Origin: Fragilaria crotonensis
Lineage: Eukaryota > Bacillariophyta > Fragilariophyceae > Fragilariales > Fragilariaceae
NCBI GenBank assembly: GCA_022925895.1
Contig: JAKSYS010000353.1
Location: 1 to 62,470, forward strand
Length of the DNA stretch: 62,470 nt
Reading direction: 5' to 3'
The position numbers and the translations under genes are program-made. Under the pieces are notes generated by a model, which was given only the letters and a program-made list of their open reading frames with translations, was not told where the DNA came from and ran no database searches. The first letter of the stretch is position 1; every line of letters starts with the position of its first letter. Shown piece after piece: positions 10,757-22,255 of this stretch.

Positions 10757-13700
10757 TCAGATCCGCATTCCCGACACACCTATCATGACGTTATGCCGAA
10801 TGGCGTCATCAAATGTTCTCCAGTCACAGTCGTTGACTTTGATCCACGTATCGTAAGCACACCCGTATGACTGGACATGAGGATACTGGGTCTTACACGC
10901 AACCATCCGAACGTAATACCATGGAACATCCAATATCCATTCCACACCAGTACGGAGTGTTGTGAACCCCGGTAAAAACAACTTCCAGAACTCTTCGAAG
11001 TGGTATTGCAAATGAGGACATGGAACCAAGATGTGCGATGCGCGAACCAAATGAGACGCCGTGACCTCCGATGGTTGCAGGATATCAAAGAGTGTTTCCG
11101 ATTCTCCATTCCTGCTGCAAAGGAAATATGGATAATAAATTCGAACATCGAAGCCACTCCCATCGTTGATTGGCCGATGCAGATATCGACAAGCATATCC
11201 GGGAGTTCGACGCCCACCCGTAAGGCCACGAGGGGAGGGGGCAAGAGGTTCGCGAGGGTCCAACATCGTTCGATAGCGGCCACCCGCACAAACAAAATGA
11301 AGAGCATCTCGTTTACTTCCCCGGTTGTTCACGCACAACAAATCACACACCCCACACGTCTCTTGCCCCACCAGAGGAAGCAAGTTGGGCAGCCCTTTCG
11401 TGGACTCGTGATGAACAGCTTTTTCACAGTTCCGTTCCAGTGTCAATGAACGGGCGGATATTTTGCCGATCGTCACCGCATCATCAACTTTCTTGAGATG
11501 CAACGTTGTTGTCGTGCACGTAGAGTTGACACCACCGTAATCATCTTCAGGTGCTGATGAAGATGGGGCATCACATGAAATAGCCGTGTGCATGGAAGCG
11601 GAGTTCCGACAATTGTCCCAAACAAGTAAGTCGTCAGACACCCCCCTCCCCAACAGCATCAGAAGCTGGGACTCCTTCATCAACACTGCTGTCGTCTTCA
11701 TCATCGCCCTCGTCTCCAAGACCGAGATCAGATTCAAATCCATCCATCCAATTGCATGCCAATGATGGGGAGACGCCGCAACGTCCAACAAGAACGCCAT
11801 CGACATCACCAACAACAACTTTCGATTCCTCAGTTGGCGTTTCATCAACGATACCTTCGGGTAAATCCTCAGCATCAGACCGGGGTGCAACACTCCGGTT
11901 GTGCTTCCCCACCTGCCCACGTCGCTTTTGCTCCAAAGCGATGGCCCGTTGCACACCATACCGAACGATGGCTGTCTTTGCCGCAAAAAAGTGCCATAAA
12001 CATGACAGTCCTTCTTTCTTTGCATCATAGAGGTGCAGTGCCTAATCAGCCTCCCATCCCAGCTTATAAGGACACCGTGAGTTAGCTTTATTGCCATGCC
12101 GTTGTATGTTGTACCAGCACTATTTTTTTTCCCGAAGACATTGGGAAGCACAAAGTACCAATCTGTTGTGGTACCAGGCTCATCTTCAGTCCAGATGCTG
12201 AACCCTTGCGACGCGTCGTTAACGTCATAGTGGGAGGAGTTTGCCAAATCAACACTAACATCCATTGTATGGGACACACGACAAGATGCACCATCACCCC
12301 TCATGCCACCCGAAGGTTTCAGGTCGGCATCATCTTCCATGTCCTGCATGACCCTTAGCACAGCAGGAACCGATTCCGAGGCCAGCTGGGCTGCAGCTCG
12401 AACACACGCCCCAAGAACCGGACGGTCCAAAAGAGTAGAAGATGCAACATATTGTGTTCTAGTCACAAGATCCCTTTCAATTCGAGTCCCCACCGGGTGC
12501 ATAGACCCAAGATCACCCTGGTTTGCCCTTACCCCCGAAGCACCACGACTTCGACGAACACTGGCAGCATGGTCACGAACAAGTCCAACCAGATCAAGGG
12601 CACCCCTGCCAAGTGCAGGAAGGTACCTTACATGTATCACAGAATCGCGAAATAGGGCAACCATATTGTTCCCCTGATGGTGACGAATATGAACGGAAAC
12701 ATTGACATCCACATCGCCTTCCTTTTCAGGATCAATGATCCAAACCGAATCTGGATTTATATGGTGATGGAGGTATCCCGCAACATAATGACGGCAGCCT
12801 CTTCTTGCCGATGTTGACTGTAAATACTTTTCAAGGTAGTCTCGCCGAAGCTCTTGTGTATTCCTTGTGGAATGAAAGTCCGCCCCCCAAATATAGTCCG
12901 GTGGTAAGCGGGGAGAATCCTCGTCGGCACATTGCTGTACATGATACACAGACTTGGGTGGAGATTTGTCGAAAGTGATTCCGACAGCATTACCAGTGAG
13001 ACGGTCGGGAATGACAAGTTTCGGCGAACCCCGATGGATCCTCCATCTCCAGACACAGTCGGGATCACCACCCCACAGACGTGTCACATAACCACCTTTC
13101 CCAAATCTCCTCTCCTTCTTCCCGTTCTTGACAACCCGAAGCCAGTTAATGTCAAGTGGTACATGCGTATTTGGCACGCCAACACATACCTTCCTCCTCT
13201 CCCGGTGGCAGTAAAACACACCCGCCTCCGGAAGCACAGCGACCAACGCCCTGAAACGGTGGTCGTGACAGGGCTCCTTCAGGGAAATGTCATCAATACG
13301 CATCTTGACAGGAGTATCAACCGTAGCGCGGGTGGAAGACAATGGCCTTGGAACTTTCTTGGAACGCGCCAAGACAGCATCGAGAACAATGATCTCAAGA
13401 ACGTGAGGAACAGCCACACCACACGTCTTGTCGCGATCACACTTCATGAATTGGCACTGTTCCACGGAAACATTACCAACACCAAAGGTATCCACTAGTG
13501 CTTCGTGAATACTGGAAACGAAGGTTTTGCAAACCTGTGCTCCAGGCGGGATGGCATCATGCACCCACTTTGAACCGGCTGTGGGCAATCCCTGATGATG
13601 GAGAAAGCGCTTGGTGAAAGACTCCGACAGATGACGTGGAATGCATTTCGACAACACCGCCGCAGCCTGCACTTGACTAGGGCAGAATGTCTTGCGGCGC

Positions 13701-13975
13701 GCGGGATCCGAAAAATGCAACTCATCTCCAGACGAAAGACCGCGAAAGACACGAGGATTTTTGTACCCCGCAATGATATAACGCGAAAGCTCTCCAGGAA
13801 ACGTTCGGCCCCCAACCACATGGGAAGCCACCAACACACGACGACGTACCGGCGAGGCGAGATCCTGAACATCCAAGACATCAGAGTCCGCCTTGCGTTT
13901 GCGGTTCTCACAAGGAGAGGAGCCACATTCCCGAGTATGATTGCAAGAGCGTCTCCCAAATGGTGAAGTTGACAT
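10757..13975 (-). CDS. Long protein with HxD...H (double-stranded beta-helix/2OG-Fe oxygenase-like) signature, probably disrupted
   Basis: An open frame of about 1,070 codons from the first plausible ATG (13973-13975; the frame runs further upstream into the minisatellite). The N-terminus is basic with a possible nuclear signal (ENRKRKADS). The best signature is HYDVND with His582-x-Asp584, then DWYFVLPNV, ISWDGR and IRHCTS with His646, a spacing that suits the iron site of cupin-fold dioxygenases. Soon after, near 12000, a run of six T marks a frame change: the natural-looking continuation (GTFFAAKTAIVRYG, then an acidic linker, 11954-11634) is in another frame, and the first frame resumes near 11630. 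The gene therefore carries at least two compensating shifts. The C-terminal 250 residues are Cys/His-rich and unknown to me. It could belong to a transposon or to a repeated host gene. The oxygenase idea is inference. Confidence 0.5.
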   Translation of the reverse strand: MSTSPFGRRSCNHTRECGSSPCENRKRKADSDVLDVQDLASPVRRRVLVASHVVGGRTFPGELSRYIIAGYKNPRVFRGLSSGDELHFSDPARRKTFCPSQVQAAAVLSKCIPRHLSESFTKRFLHHQGLPTAGSKWVHDAIPPGAQVCKTFVSSIHEALVDTFGVGNVSVEQCQFMKCDRDKTCGVAVPHVLEIIVLDAVLARSKKVPRPLSSTRATVDTPVKMRIDDISLKEPCHDHRFRALVAVLPEAGVFYCHRERRKVCVGVPNTHVPLDINWLRVVKNGKKERRFGKGGYVTRLWGGDPDCVWRWRIHRGSPKLVIPDRLTGNAVGITFDKSPPKSVYHVQQCADEDSPRLPPDYIWGADFHSTRNTQELRRDYLEKYLQSTSARRGCRHYVAGYLHHHINPDSVWIIDPEKEGDVDVNVSVHIRHHQGNNMVALFRDSVIHVRYLPALGRGALDLVGLVRDHAASVRRSRGASGVRANQGDLGSMHPVGTRIERDLVTRTQYVASSTLLDRPVLGACVRAAAQLASESVPAVLRVMQDMEDDADLKPSGGMRGDGASCRVSHTMDVSVDLANSSHYDVNDASQGFSIWTEDEPGTTTDWYFVLPNVFGKKNSAGTTYNGMAIKLTHGVLISWDGRLIRHCTSMMQRKKDCHVYGTFLRQRQPSFGMVCNGPSLWSKSDVGRWGSTTGVLHPGLMLRIYPKVSLMKRQLRNRKLLLVMSMAFLLDVAASPHHWHAIGWMDLNLISVLETRAMMKTTAVLMKESQLLMLLGRGVSDDLLVWDNCRNSASMHTAISCDAPSSSAPEDDYGGVNSTCTTTTLHLKKVDDAVTIGKISARSLTLERNCEKAVHHESTKGLPNLLPLVGQETCGVCDLLCVNNRGSKRDALHFVCAGGRYRTMLDPREPLAPSPRGLTGGRRTPGYACRYLHRPINDGSGFDVRIYYPYFLCSRNGESETLFDILQPSEVTASHLVRASHILVPCPHLQYHFEEFWKLFLPGFTTLRTGVEWILDVPWYYVRMVACKTQYPHVQSYGCAYDTWIKVNDCDWRTFDDAIRHNVMIGVSGMRI

Positions 13976-13982
13976 AATTGCA

Positions 13983-15620
13983 AGAACAACAAGCACCGCG
14001 TCACTGGATGGCAACGACGATCCTCTTCGCAACGTCAGGTACCGCGGCGTCAACAAACAATCGAGCGTCACTGGATGGCAACGACGATTCGTTTCTTCGC
14101 AACGTCAAGCGATGGCGACAACAATTCTCTTCGCAACGTCAAGTTCCGCGTCACTGGATGGCAACGACGATTCTCCTCGCAACGTCAAGCGATGGCGACA
14201 ACAATTCTTCGCAACGTCAAGCACCGCGTCACTGGATGGCAACGACGATCCTTTCGCAACGTCAAGTACCGCGGCGTCAACAAACAATCGAGCGTCACTG
14301 GATGGCAACGACGATTCGTTTCTCGCAACGTCAAGCGATGGCGACGACAATTCTCTTCGCAACGTCAAGCACCGCGTCACTGGATGGCAACGACGATCCT
14401 CTTCGCAACGTCAAGTACCACGGCGTCAACAAACAATCGAGCGTCACTGGATGGCAACGACGATTCTTTTTCGCAACGTCAAAGCGATGGCGACGACAAT
14501 TCTCTTCGCAACGTCAAGCACCGCGTCACTGGATGGCAACGACGATCCTTTCGCAACGTCAAGTACCGCGGCGTCAACAAACAATCGAGCGTCACTGGAT
14601 GGCAACGACGATTTGTTTCTTCGCAACGTCAAAGCGATGGCGATGACAATTCTCTTCGCAACGTCAAGCACCGCGTCACTGGATTGCAACGACGATCCTT
14701 TCGCAACGTCAAGAACTGCGGCGTCAACAAACAATCGAGCGTCACTGGATGGCAACGACGATTTGTTTCTTCGCAACGTCAAAGCGATGGCGATGACAAT
14801 TCTCTTCGCAACGTCAAGCACCGCGTCACTGGATGGCAACGACGATCCTCTTCGCAACGTCAAGAACTGCGGCGTCAACAAACAATCGAGCGTCACTGGA
14901 TGGCAACGACGATTCGTTTCTTCGCAACGTCAAAGCGATGGCGATGACAATTCTCTTCGCAACGTCAAGCACCGCGTCACTGGATGGCAACGACGATTCT
15001 CTTCGCAACGTCAAGTACCGCGGCGTCAACAAACAATCGAGCGTCACTGGATGGCAACGACGATTCGTTTCTTCGCGACGTCAAAGCAATGGCGACGACA
15101 ATTCTCTTCGCAACGTCAAGCACCGCGTCACTGGATGGCAACGACGATTCTCTTCGCAACGTCAAGTACCGCGGCGTCAACAAACAATCGAGCGTCACTG
15201 GATGGCAACGACGATTTGTTTCTTCGCAACGTCAAAGCGATGGCGATGACAATTCTCTTCGCAACGTCAAGCACCGCGTCACTGGATTGCAACGACGATC
15301 CTCTTCGCAACGTCAAGAACTGCGGCGTCAACACACAATCGAGCGTCACTGGATGGCAACGACGATTTGTTTCTTTGCGACGTTAAGTTTCCTTTCTTTG
15401 CAGCGATGCGAACCGCGTCACTGGATGGCAGCGACGATTCACTTTGAAACCTTAAGTACAACGTCGGTAAGGGCGACGAAGATTCCTTTCGCACCGTTAA
15501 GCGGCACCGCGTCAGCGAGCGACGGGAACGACAATTCCTCTCGCAACGTTAAGCACCGTGTCACTGGATGGAAGCGACGATTTGATCTTGATTGTTACTG
15601 GATGGCAACAAAAGATCGTA
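13983..15620. repeat. Higher-order minisatellite, about 151-bp units built of about 75-bp halves
   Basis: The word CAACAAACAATCGAG recurs at 14051, 14278, 14427, 14575, 14725, 14876, 15027 and 15178, with a one-base variant at 15329. Spacings are 227, 149, 148, 150, 151, 151, 151 and 151 bp. The 227-bp step is one unit plus a half. Each unit contains two copies of CGTCACTGGATGGCAACGA and three of CTTCGCAACGTCAA. The 3' edge (15390-15620) is diverged. Because units are poor in stops, several frames stay open on both strands; those frames are repeat artefacts. The array touches the start of the HxD...H gene. Confidence 0.95.
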
Positions 15621-15783
15621 TTCGTCAAACCTTGTGAACGTGTGTTAATTGCTACAAATTGCGGGAAAGAAACTAAAAAAGCAGAGCGGTGAAAAAAGTA
15701 CTAGAGGACTACGTAATGTTGCACAAACAACAAGACTGCAATGTGGGACTTCATTTTGCCGCTTAAAAACCACAAATTTGCGC

Positions 15784-15935
15784 TGTACAAGCATACATAC
15801 AAAGAAGGTATCTACATATATGCCATATATGTAGAAACTTAGTTACATAGGGAATTTGCCATGTACACGCATACATGCAAAGAAGGTATCTAGGTATATG
15901 CCATGTATGAAGAAACTTAGTTACATAGGGAATAA
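15784..15935. repeat. Two-copy tandem repeat, about 78 bp
   Basis: TGTAC(A)AGCATACAT starts at 15784 and again at 15862, each followed by AAAGAAGGTATCTA and by GAAACTTAGTTACATAGGGAAT. No coding potential is evident. The surrounding 15621-16231 stretch is AT-rich and holds nothing else I can name. Confidence 0.85.
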
Positions 15936-16231
15936 GTTGAAACTTGGAAACCATTTGATAACTGTAGCTTACACTGGCAATACGTGCAAAACGACGTATC
16001 ATAACCGTCGTGGCACTGACATGTTTGCAGTACGTATCAACCTGTGCTAAGTATCAAAGATATGCATACTACAACTTGCTCATAATGGGAGCATATGCGC
16101 ATATGCACGCAAAATTTCGTTCGAAATACTACATACGTGACTATATATCTTTGCATTGAGAAAATGCGTTGCAAACCGGTGTAGAATTGAATTCAGGTAC
16201 TATGCCTCAAAGTACCCGGCACAGACATCTA

Positions 16232-16682
16232 CATCATGCTGGTACAAACAAAATTCAAATACCATGCGAGGTACTAAACGTACTACAGTAACATAGCAAT
16301 TCGTACGTGGAGACATATGTATATGTACACCACGTAATAGAACACAAACGTAGTAAATATAGCTGTACATACAGCATGTACAGGGAGTAATAGTATGCAT
16401 ACGGTGATTTGAAATCAAATGTACGACCGGTTGTCCTCGCATTCGCCCAACGAAAACATCATGCTGGTACCTGGTACAAACAAAATTCAAATACCATGCG
16501 TGGTACTAAACGTACTACAGTAACATAGCAATGCGTACGTGGAGACATATGTATACACCATGTATACAATAGAACATAAACGTAGTAAATATAGCTGTAC
16601 ATACAGCATGTACAAGGAGTACTAGTACGGTGATTTGAAATCAAATGTACGACCGGTTGTCCTCGCATCCGCCCAACAAAAA
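16232..16682. repeat. Two-copy tandem duplication, about 225 bp
   Basis: Copy 1 (16232-16456) and copy 2 (16457-16682) both start CATCATGCTGGTAC and end TTGTCCTCGC...CGCCCAAC followed by As. They differ by small indels, including a short ACCTGGT insertion in copy 2 and loss of part of a CTGTACAT-flanking stretch. The second copy ends just before the ATG of the gene at 16697, so the duplication may cover that gene's promoter. Confidence 0.9.
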
Positions 16683-16696
16683 GGAGCGCACAAAAC

Positions 16697-18421
16697 ATGA
16701 AAAGAAACACAAACTCCAACACATTGTCTGAAACATTGTACGACCAGGTAAGAGGAAACAAGCAATTAAGACGAACAGGAATGCCGCCAAAGAGGGTTTG
16801 GAATGATGAAAACATAGACCCAGAATCAGGAGGTAGGTCAAAAGATGTGCAGGGAAGGAGAGTACAGCAGAGGAGGAGTCTGCGCAACTTGAATCAAAAT
16901 TTGGAACGGCATTTGAACGCAAATGGCAACGAGAGTAGAGGAAGCTCACCATCTAAGTCTGTATTGGAGGAACTAGACACCCTTTCACAAGATAACTGCT
17001 CTAGTAGTGAGGATGACTCTCATGCAGTAGGAGAAGGTCACCATGAGCGGGATCGCCAGCAACAGGAGGGAGGACCCCATTTTTCTGGTGATGTGCAAGT
17101 CGACGGCATGCCTCCATCCAGAGACATTCCAGGTGACACTTCATATCACCTGAACAATGGGAATATGCTGCAGGGTGGAAGCAACAGTACTGCAAATATG
17201 CAAGTCGGTGGCAGGCCGCCATCTACCGGAGGCAGACCTCCATTCGGAGACAGACCCATCCAAACTGCACGTGACCAGAACAGGACACAAGCTCCACTCA
17301 ATCATTGGACAAGCACACAGTCAGACAACCATGTTCGTCAGAATGGACGATTGCCTCCATCCAGAGGAAACGACTTCAATGATGACTTGTTGGTCTCTCG
17401 ACAGCAGCAACCTCCAATGAATCAGGAAATGCACCAGAGACACCACGTGCAGAACCAGCAGGAGTCCATTTGGGAACATCACGAAGGTGTTGGACAAGAT
17501 ATCAGGTACAGGGCAGGAGATCGGACACTACTACATGAAGCCGGAAGACGAGCCATGTCCTACAGAGCCGCAAAAGCAATGCAGCAGAAACATGTTGCCG
17601 ATCGCATACAGATTGTGGTGAAAACGAAAGTCTTCCGGAAATGCAAGTTCATTACAAGCGGGAACACTTCGACAAGGTAATGCAGGTGGTTGTGGATTCG
17701 AGAAACCAGCTGATGCTTCCAAATTTGTGAGGATCTACAAAACATGTGTCGTTGGAAGCCTGAATACTAAACGTAGCACATGTGGGCAAGCTGCTACTGA
17801 AGCAGTGATGAAACTGCTGAAGATTAAAACCATGTTGATGAAGTGGAGCCACCGCCCTATTCAATGGATATCCTTTGCAAGCTACGGCAGTCACAGTCTG
17901 ATCTGGAGAGAGAGGCCTTTCTGTGGTTTGCTGGTGAATTGCTGGAATGTGTCAGTGGAAAGAGGGCATGGGGGGCGAGGACAAAGTATAAGGCAATGAT
18001 ATCAGAAGCAACATCAAACGATACCGGAGAACTGATTGTGACGGTTTCGGACGAAGCATTTGCGTTGCTTCTATATGAAAATTATATTGACAAGTGGATC
18101 AAGAGGTACCACGAGGATCGAAGGGGAGAAGAGAGGTCAAAACGGATTGCTGGGAGGTACACAAGAAGTAGCGTTGGGTACTGTGAATATGGAGGCTGGA
18201 GCGAGGACGGTGTGCTGCGATTCAATGAATTGTGCCAAATGGTGCAAGAGGACAGGGCCAGTCGAAATGCAAGGGAGGCTGAGGGTAGGCTAATGGCAAG
18301 TCTTCGGCAACAAGCAGGACAGGGAGTGGAGAGGAGCAATGAGAGGGAGGTGGATTACAGTGATTCGCAAAGGAGTTTGGACCGGAATGAACAAGTAGTC
18401 AATGCATTTATTGAGTTGTAA
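16697..18421 (+). pseudogene. Unrecognised gene with disordered N-terminus and conserved-looking C-terminus, frameshifted
   Basis: Frame 1 (16697-17680) is low complexity, rich in Gln, Asn, Arg and Pro, with repeated GRPPS/MPPS-like motifs, then a more ordered RAGDRTLLHEAGRRAMSYRAAKAM stretch. Protein-like sequence continues in a second frame (KFVRIYKTCVVGSLNTKRS, about 17715-17770) and then a third (17843-18421) with SDEAFALLLYENYIDKW, GRYTRSSVGYCEYGGWSEDG and RFNELCQMVQEDR. The Y-GGWS-RFN-L-DR pattern resembles the C-terminus of a repeated protein family I have seen in diatoms, probably transposon-linked, but I cannot name it. Two indels or a missed intron separate the frames; a GTAATG at 17678 is a possible but unsupported donor. 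Confidence 0.45.
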
Positions 18422-18920
18422 CTAGCAACAATTGAACGCAGCGACCCAGTACTATGAAAAGCAGTATTATTATACAGGGAATGGTACTGTGACAAGATGA
18501 TACATTGTAACAAAGAATGGACATCCAAAGCATGCGTGGTGCAGTGACAAAAAGGTGATTGGTGTAGAATGAATGTTACAACGCTGTACTGGACTAAAAA
18601 AAACATTGTACAAAGACAAACAAATTACGGACAGTAAGCAGGCAATGGTACAATAAAAAAAATGTTACATGTAACATGCACGTCGGGACGATGTACTGGA
18701 CTCAAAAAATATTGGTACATGCACAAAAAAATAAACAGGAAAAACAATATGGTACATTGTAATAAGATATTTCAAAGTGTACCGGACTCAAAAAAAAACA
18801 GTCTATGTAACAAACATGTTACATGTACCACCCGCCACCTTGTGATGTAGTACATGTACTCGTAGCAAGCTCCAGGCTCCAGGCTCCAGGCTCAAGGTAC
18901 AAGGTACCAGGTACTGGTAC
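18422..18920. other. AT/GTAC-rich spacer
   Basis: There is no coding signal. The stretch is full of imperfect repeats of GTACTGGACT(C)AAAAAA and ATGTTACATGTA-like words (for example near 18590, 18690 and 18780). It leads into the microsatellite. Confidence 0.6.
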
Positions 18921-19016
18921 ACGGGTACACGGGTACACGGGTACACGGGTACACGGGTACACGGGTACACGGGTACACGGGTACACGGGTACACGGGTAC
19001 ATGGGTACATGGGTAC
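18921..19016. repeat. 8-bp microsatellite ACGGGTAC
   Basis: Ten perfect copies of ACGGGTAC (18921-19000) are followed by two of the variant ATGGGTAC (19001-19016). Open frames over it are artefacts of a unit lacking stop codons. Confidence 0.97.
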
Positions 19017-19041
19017 AAGTACAAGTATCAGTGAAGGATTG

Positions 19042-22000
19042 AACACCATCCTTTGCTGGTTCATCAGACCCGCAAGTTATTCCCGAGAGTGCCTAATGCG
19101 CTTAGAATTAATGCGCTTATAAAGCACTTGCACCAATCAAAATCGTCCAAAACGTCATCGTTGCAATTTCGAAGTCAATAATTCTGTTACACCCCCTGCC
19201 TAAGTATGAAGGTCACTTTTAACGCTCATGACCACACGATCAAACATGTAACATGTAAGACGAAGTCCTACTCACAGTACCTGGTACTTTTTTAAATAGA
19301 TCAACCAAATTAGCAGTCTTCGCCGCACTTCGCAACACTCGGAGTACTTGTGTTTTCACCAAGAGATCGTAAAAAAAAAAGAACCAAAAGAAGATCTTCT
19401 CGCACACGATCTTCGTGCCTGCGATGTATACGCGTCATTAAATGTCACACATGCAAGACCCACTACTCCCAGCACTACGCCATCGCCAAACATTCACATT
19501 TCACATTGAAGTAGAAGTTAAGATATATAACCTCTCGACTGGTGTTGCTTGCAACCTGACTTGAACCGTTATTGATATTTTCAGAAAAGGTAGATGACTC
19601 TTTCGGGGAGGGGCAACCCCACCCGAAATTTGGACGATTTTGATTGGTGCAAGTGCTTTATAAGCGCATCAATTCCAAGCGCATTAGGCATATTCGTTAT
19701 TCCCAGGATGCCTGTTGACCATTCTTCCCGCATTCTCGGCGTTTCCTTATCTCCGATTGGGAACTTCTCGGACGCGATCAACAAGTATCGGGTAAAGGCG
19801 GACGGTTTTGCCGCACGCCTGAAATCACCGAGGATCGGACACACGGAAGAAGCGGTTTTTCACAGATCAATCTACATCCCGTCGATGCGGTATGGGCTGG
19901 CTGCTATCTCCGCCTCCAGGAATACAGACAAAGGTTCTCGCATCTCTTCTCCAAAAGATGAACGTAAGTAGCACCATTCCTACATCAATACGACATGGTC
20001 CTATAGACCTTGGAGGTCTTGATCTCTACGACATGCGAACAGAAATGGGCATCGAACAACTTAAATTTCTCCGCAACGCTATCTTTTCCAACTCGTCGGC
20101 AGGTCGTTTGATACTTTTGAACCTCCAGTACCTGCAGCTGGAAGCAGGTATTGCTGAAGGACTCTTGGCGAATCCTGGTATCGAAGTGTTATACTTAACC
20201 CCATCTTGGCTCATCTCAGTTCGCGACTTCCTTGCAACACATAATATGTTAGTCACTCTGACCGATCAACCGACCATTCAGACAGCGGGCCCTACAGTCC
20301 AATTCATCATACAATCACAGCATCTGCAACGCTACAGCAAGAGCCAACAAATGGATATAAACTTGGTACGTATATATCTTCAGGTAAACACCCTGGCTGA
20401 TATGACGGATGAGCTTCAACCCAATCGCATATGCCTCGAGTATCTTGACGGGATGCGTCCGCATGGGTGGACCACCACTATGCGATGGCCAAAACAGCTG
20501 GAACCATCCAAGTCTCAGCGGCGCCTTTGGAAACGATTCATCACATCCTCTTATTTGTGATATATTCCTTACTGGAGTCAACCGCCTCTTTCGAATACAG
20601 AGTTCACTGGCTCCGCGTATAAAAGACACTACGTAGCACGCCAGACTTCGTTCACGCGACTACGACGCCATTGTTGCAGTATTTATCAACCCTTCCACGC
20701 ACTCAACGTCGCATGGTGTCTGACGTGGAACAAGTCGCTGATGATGTCCATATCTGGCGCGCCTTCCGCTCCAAGGAACGTCTTCACCTCGCATCGGATG
20801 GCGGTTTAATGGGACGATAGGGAGCATTCGGTTGGGTCTTGAGTCTTGACAACCTCCAAACGAGTTCTTTTCAAATGTGGCGGACCAGTCGACGGTCCAC
20901 ATGACACAGCCACATCTACTCGAAGCGAATTGTGTGGCATCGCTTCCGCTCTCCTTCTGATCGCTTCAGTGGCACGCAATTGGGGTTTCGTCATAAATGC
21001 TCATTTTGGATTATAACTGACAGCCGATCTGCTCTTGCAAAAATTAGACACATCTTGAAACGTCGCGGCCTCAAGAGTCGGCAACCACCTGAGTCCGACC
21101 TTCTGATGATGATTCACTCTTTGCTCCGGGAGATCCAACGTAAGGTTTCTTTCCGATGGACAAAAGGCCACCAAGACTCCATTGCCTCCTATGCGAGTCT
21201 TCCCCGCGATGCTCGGATGAATGTTGACGCCAACTTTTTAGCTACTAGATACCGTTTGCGTGGTAAACTGAAGTCCTTGAGCTATATTGATCATTATCCT
21301 GAGCAACTGATATCTATCTCCATTCAAGGCATCCGCTTGACTAGCCAGCTGGATTTGTGCATACGATACCATGTCAATGGCTATCATCTGAAACAGTACA
21401 TGCTTGAACGGAAGGGCTGGAATGAAGACATCTGGAATTCCATCGACTTGTCAACATACTACTCGTTCTTTGTCATCTTCACATCGCATTCTAAAAATGA
21501 AAATGGTTCACGATCAACTTCCCCTTGGTGTTCGGCGGCATCAACGTTCACTGAGTAAAACGGAGTCCTTGAAACATTGCCCGTGTTGCAACAATAGCAT
21601 TGAGGGGAATCCTCATCACTTCTGGAGATGTGCGGCAAACTCGTTCTCAGCAAATGGGATTGCAAACCTTCGACGGGCGTCAAGTGGGCGCCAGGAGGAC
21701 GGGCTTAACCCTTCTCGCACATTATTGGTTTCCGGAATCGAGCACTGGCGGGCGACGGGATCTTCCAAGTTTCGGGTGGATGTCAACGACTATCCTTCCC
21801 ATATGCGGGATCATGTCCAGAATATTCTGCGCGATCAAGAACTCATCGGCTGGGACAATGCAATCCACGGTTTGCTCAGTAAGTCATGGGTCGACTTAGC
21901 TTCCCTCGACTATTGTAGCTCCCATCGATCGCCGACCGATGGCGCGCGACGCATGCGGGAGTGCGCGAAAGCCTTATTTTTATTCTCTCAAGGGTTATGG

Positions 22001-22255
22001 AAGGCACGGAACGCGGCTCTTCATGAGTCCGAGGAAGCACATCATCGGAACATTAGGTCCGGTTTGTCTGGCACCATCACCTGGCTACATAACCAACAGG
22101 ATCAAATATGTTTTGATGATAGATACCTGGTCGACATGCCTTTAGACAAGATTCTGCAATGCTCCGCATCTACGCAGCGCCGATGGATCAAGCGCATGCA
22201 AGACTCGAAGGCTCTTCATACGCGACGGGGCGAACGACAGACTTTGATTACGTAA
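19042..22255 (+). pseudogene. Non-LTR RT tail, RNase H and CCHC-like C-terminus, decayed
   Basis: RT-derived sequence resumes after the MITE (RILGVSLSPIGNFSD, about 19728), shifts frame near 19910, and reads to 20560 with IRHGPIDLGGLDLYDMRTE and LYLTPSWL. An RNase H domain follows in broken frames: SDGG (about 20795), SELCGI (about 20920), TDSRSAL (about 21020) and FRWTKGHQD (about 21150). The last frame, 21404-22255, has a C-x2-C...H-x4-C finger (CPCCNNSIEGNPHHFWRC) and a basic tail. Several in-frame stops (for example about 20818) and shifts make it non-functional. Confidence 0.85.
19085..19695. mobile_element. 611-bp MULE-type MITE nested in the retrotransposon
   Basis: Inverted repeats of about 67 bp (19085-19151 against 19629-19695; five mismatches by eye) flank about 480 bp with no transposase. 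The 9-bp word GTTATTCCC occurs immediately outside on both sides (19076-19084 and 19696-19704). Removing the element and one copy of the word restores an uninterrupted RT frame (ending SDPQVIPRMPVDHSSRILGV), which confirms it inserted into the retrotransposon. The TIR sequence is unrelated to that of the MULE at 11-4518. Confidence 0.9.

Noticed and set aside
13941-15637. Several long open frames on both strands across the minisatellite (up to about 480 codons)
   Set aside because: They follow the repeat unit in every frame and encode only unit-derived peptides; absence of stop codons in the unit explains them.
18803-19122. Open frames over the ACGGGTAC microsatellite coding Val-Tyr-Pro-Cys-Thr repeats
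   Set aside because: Pure simple-sequence artefact.
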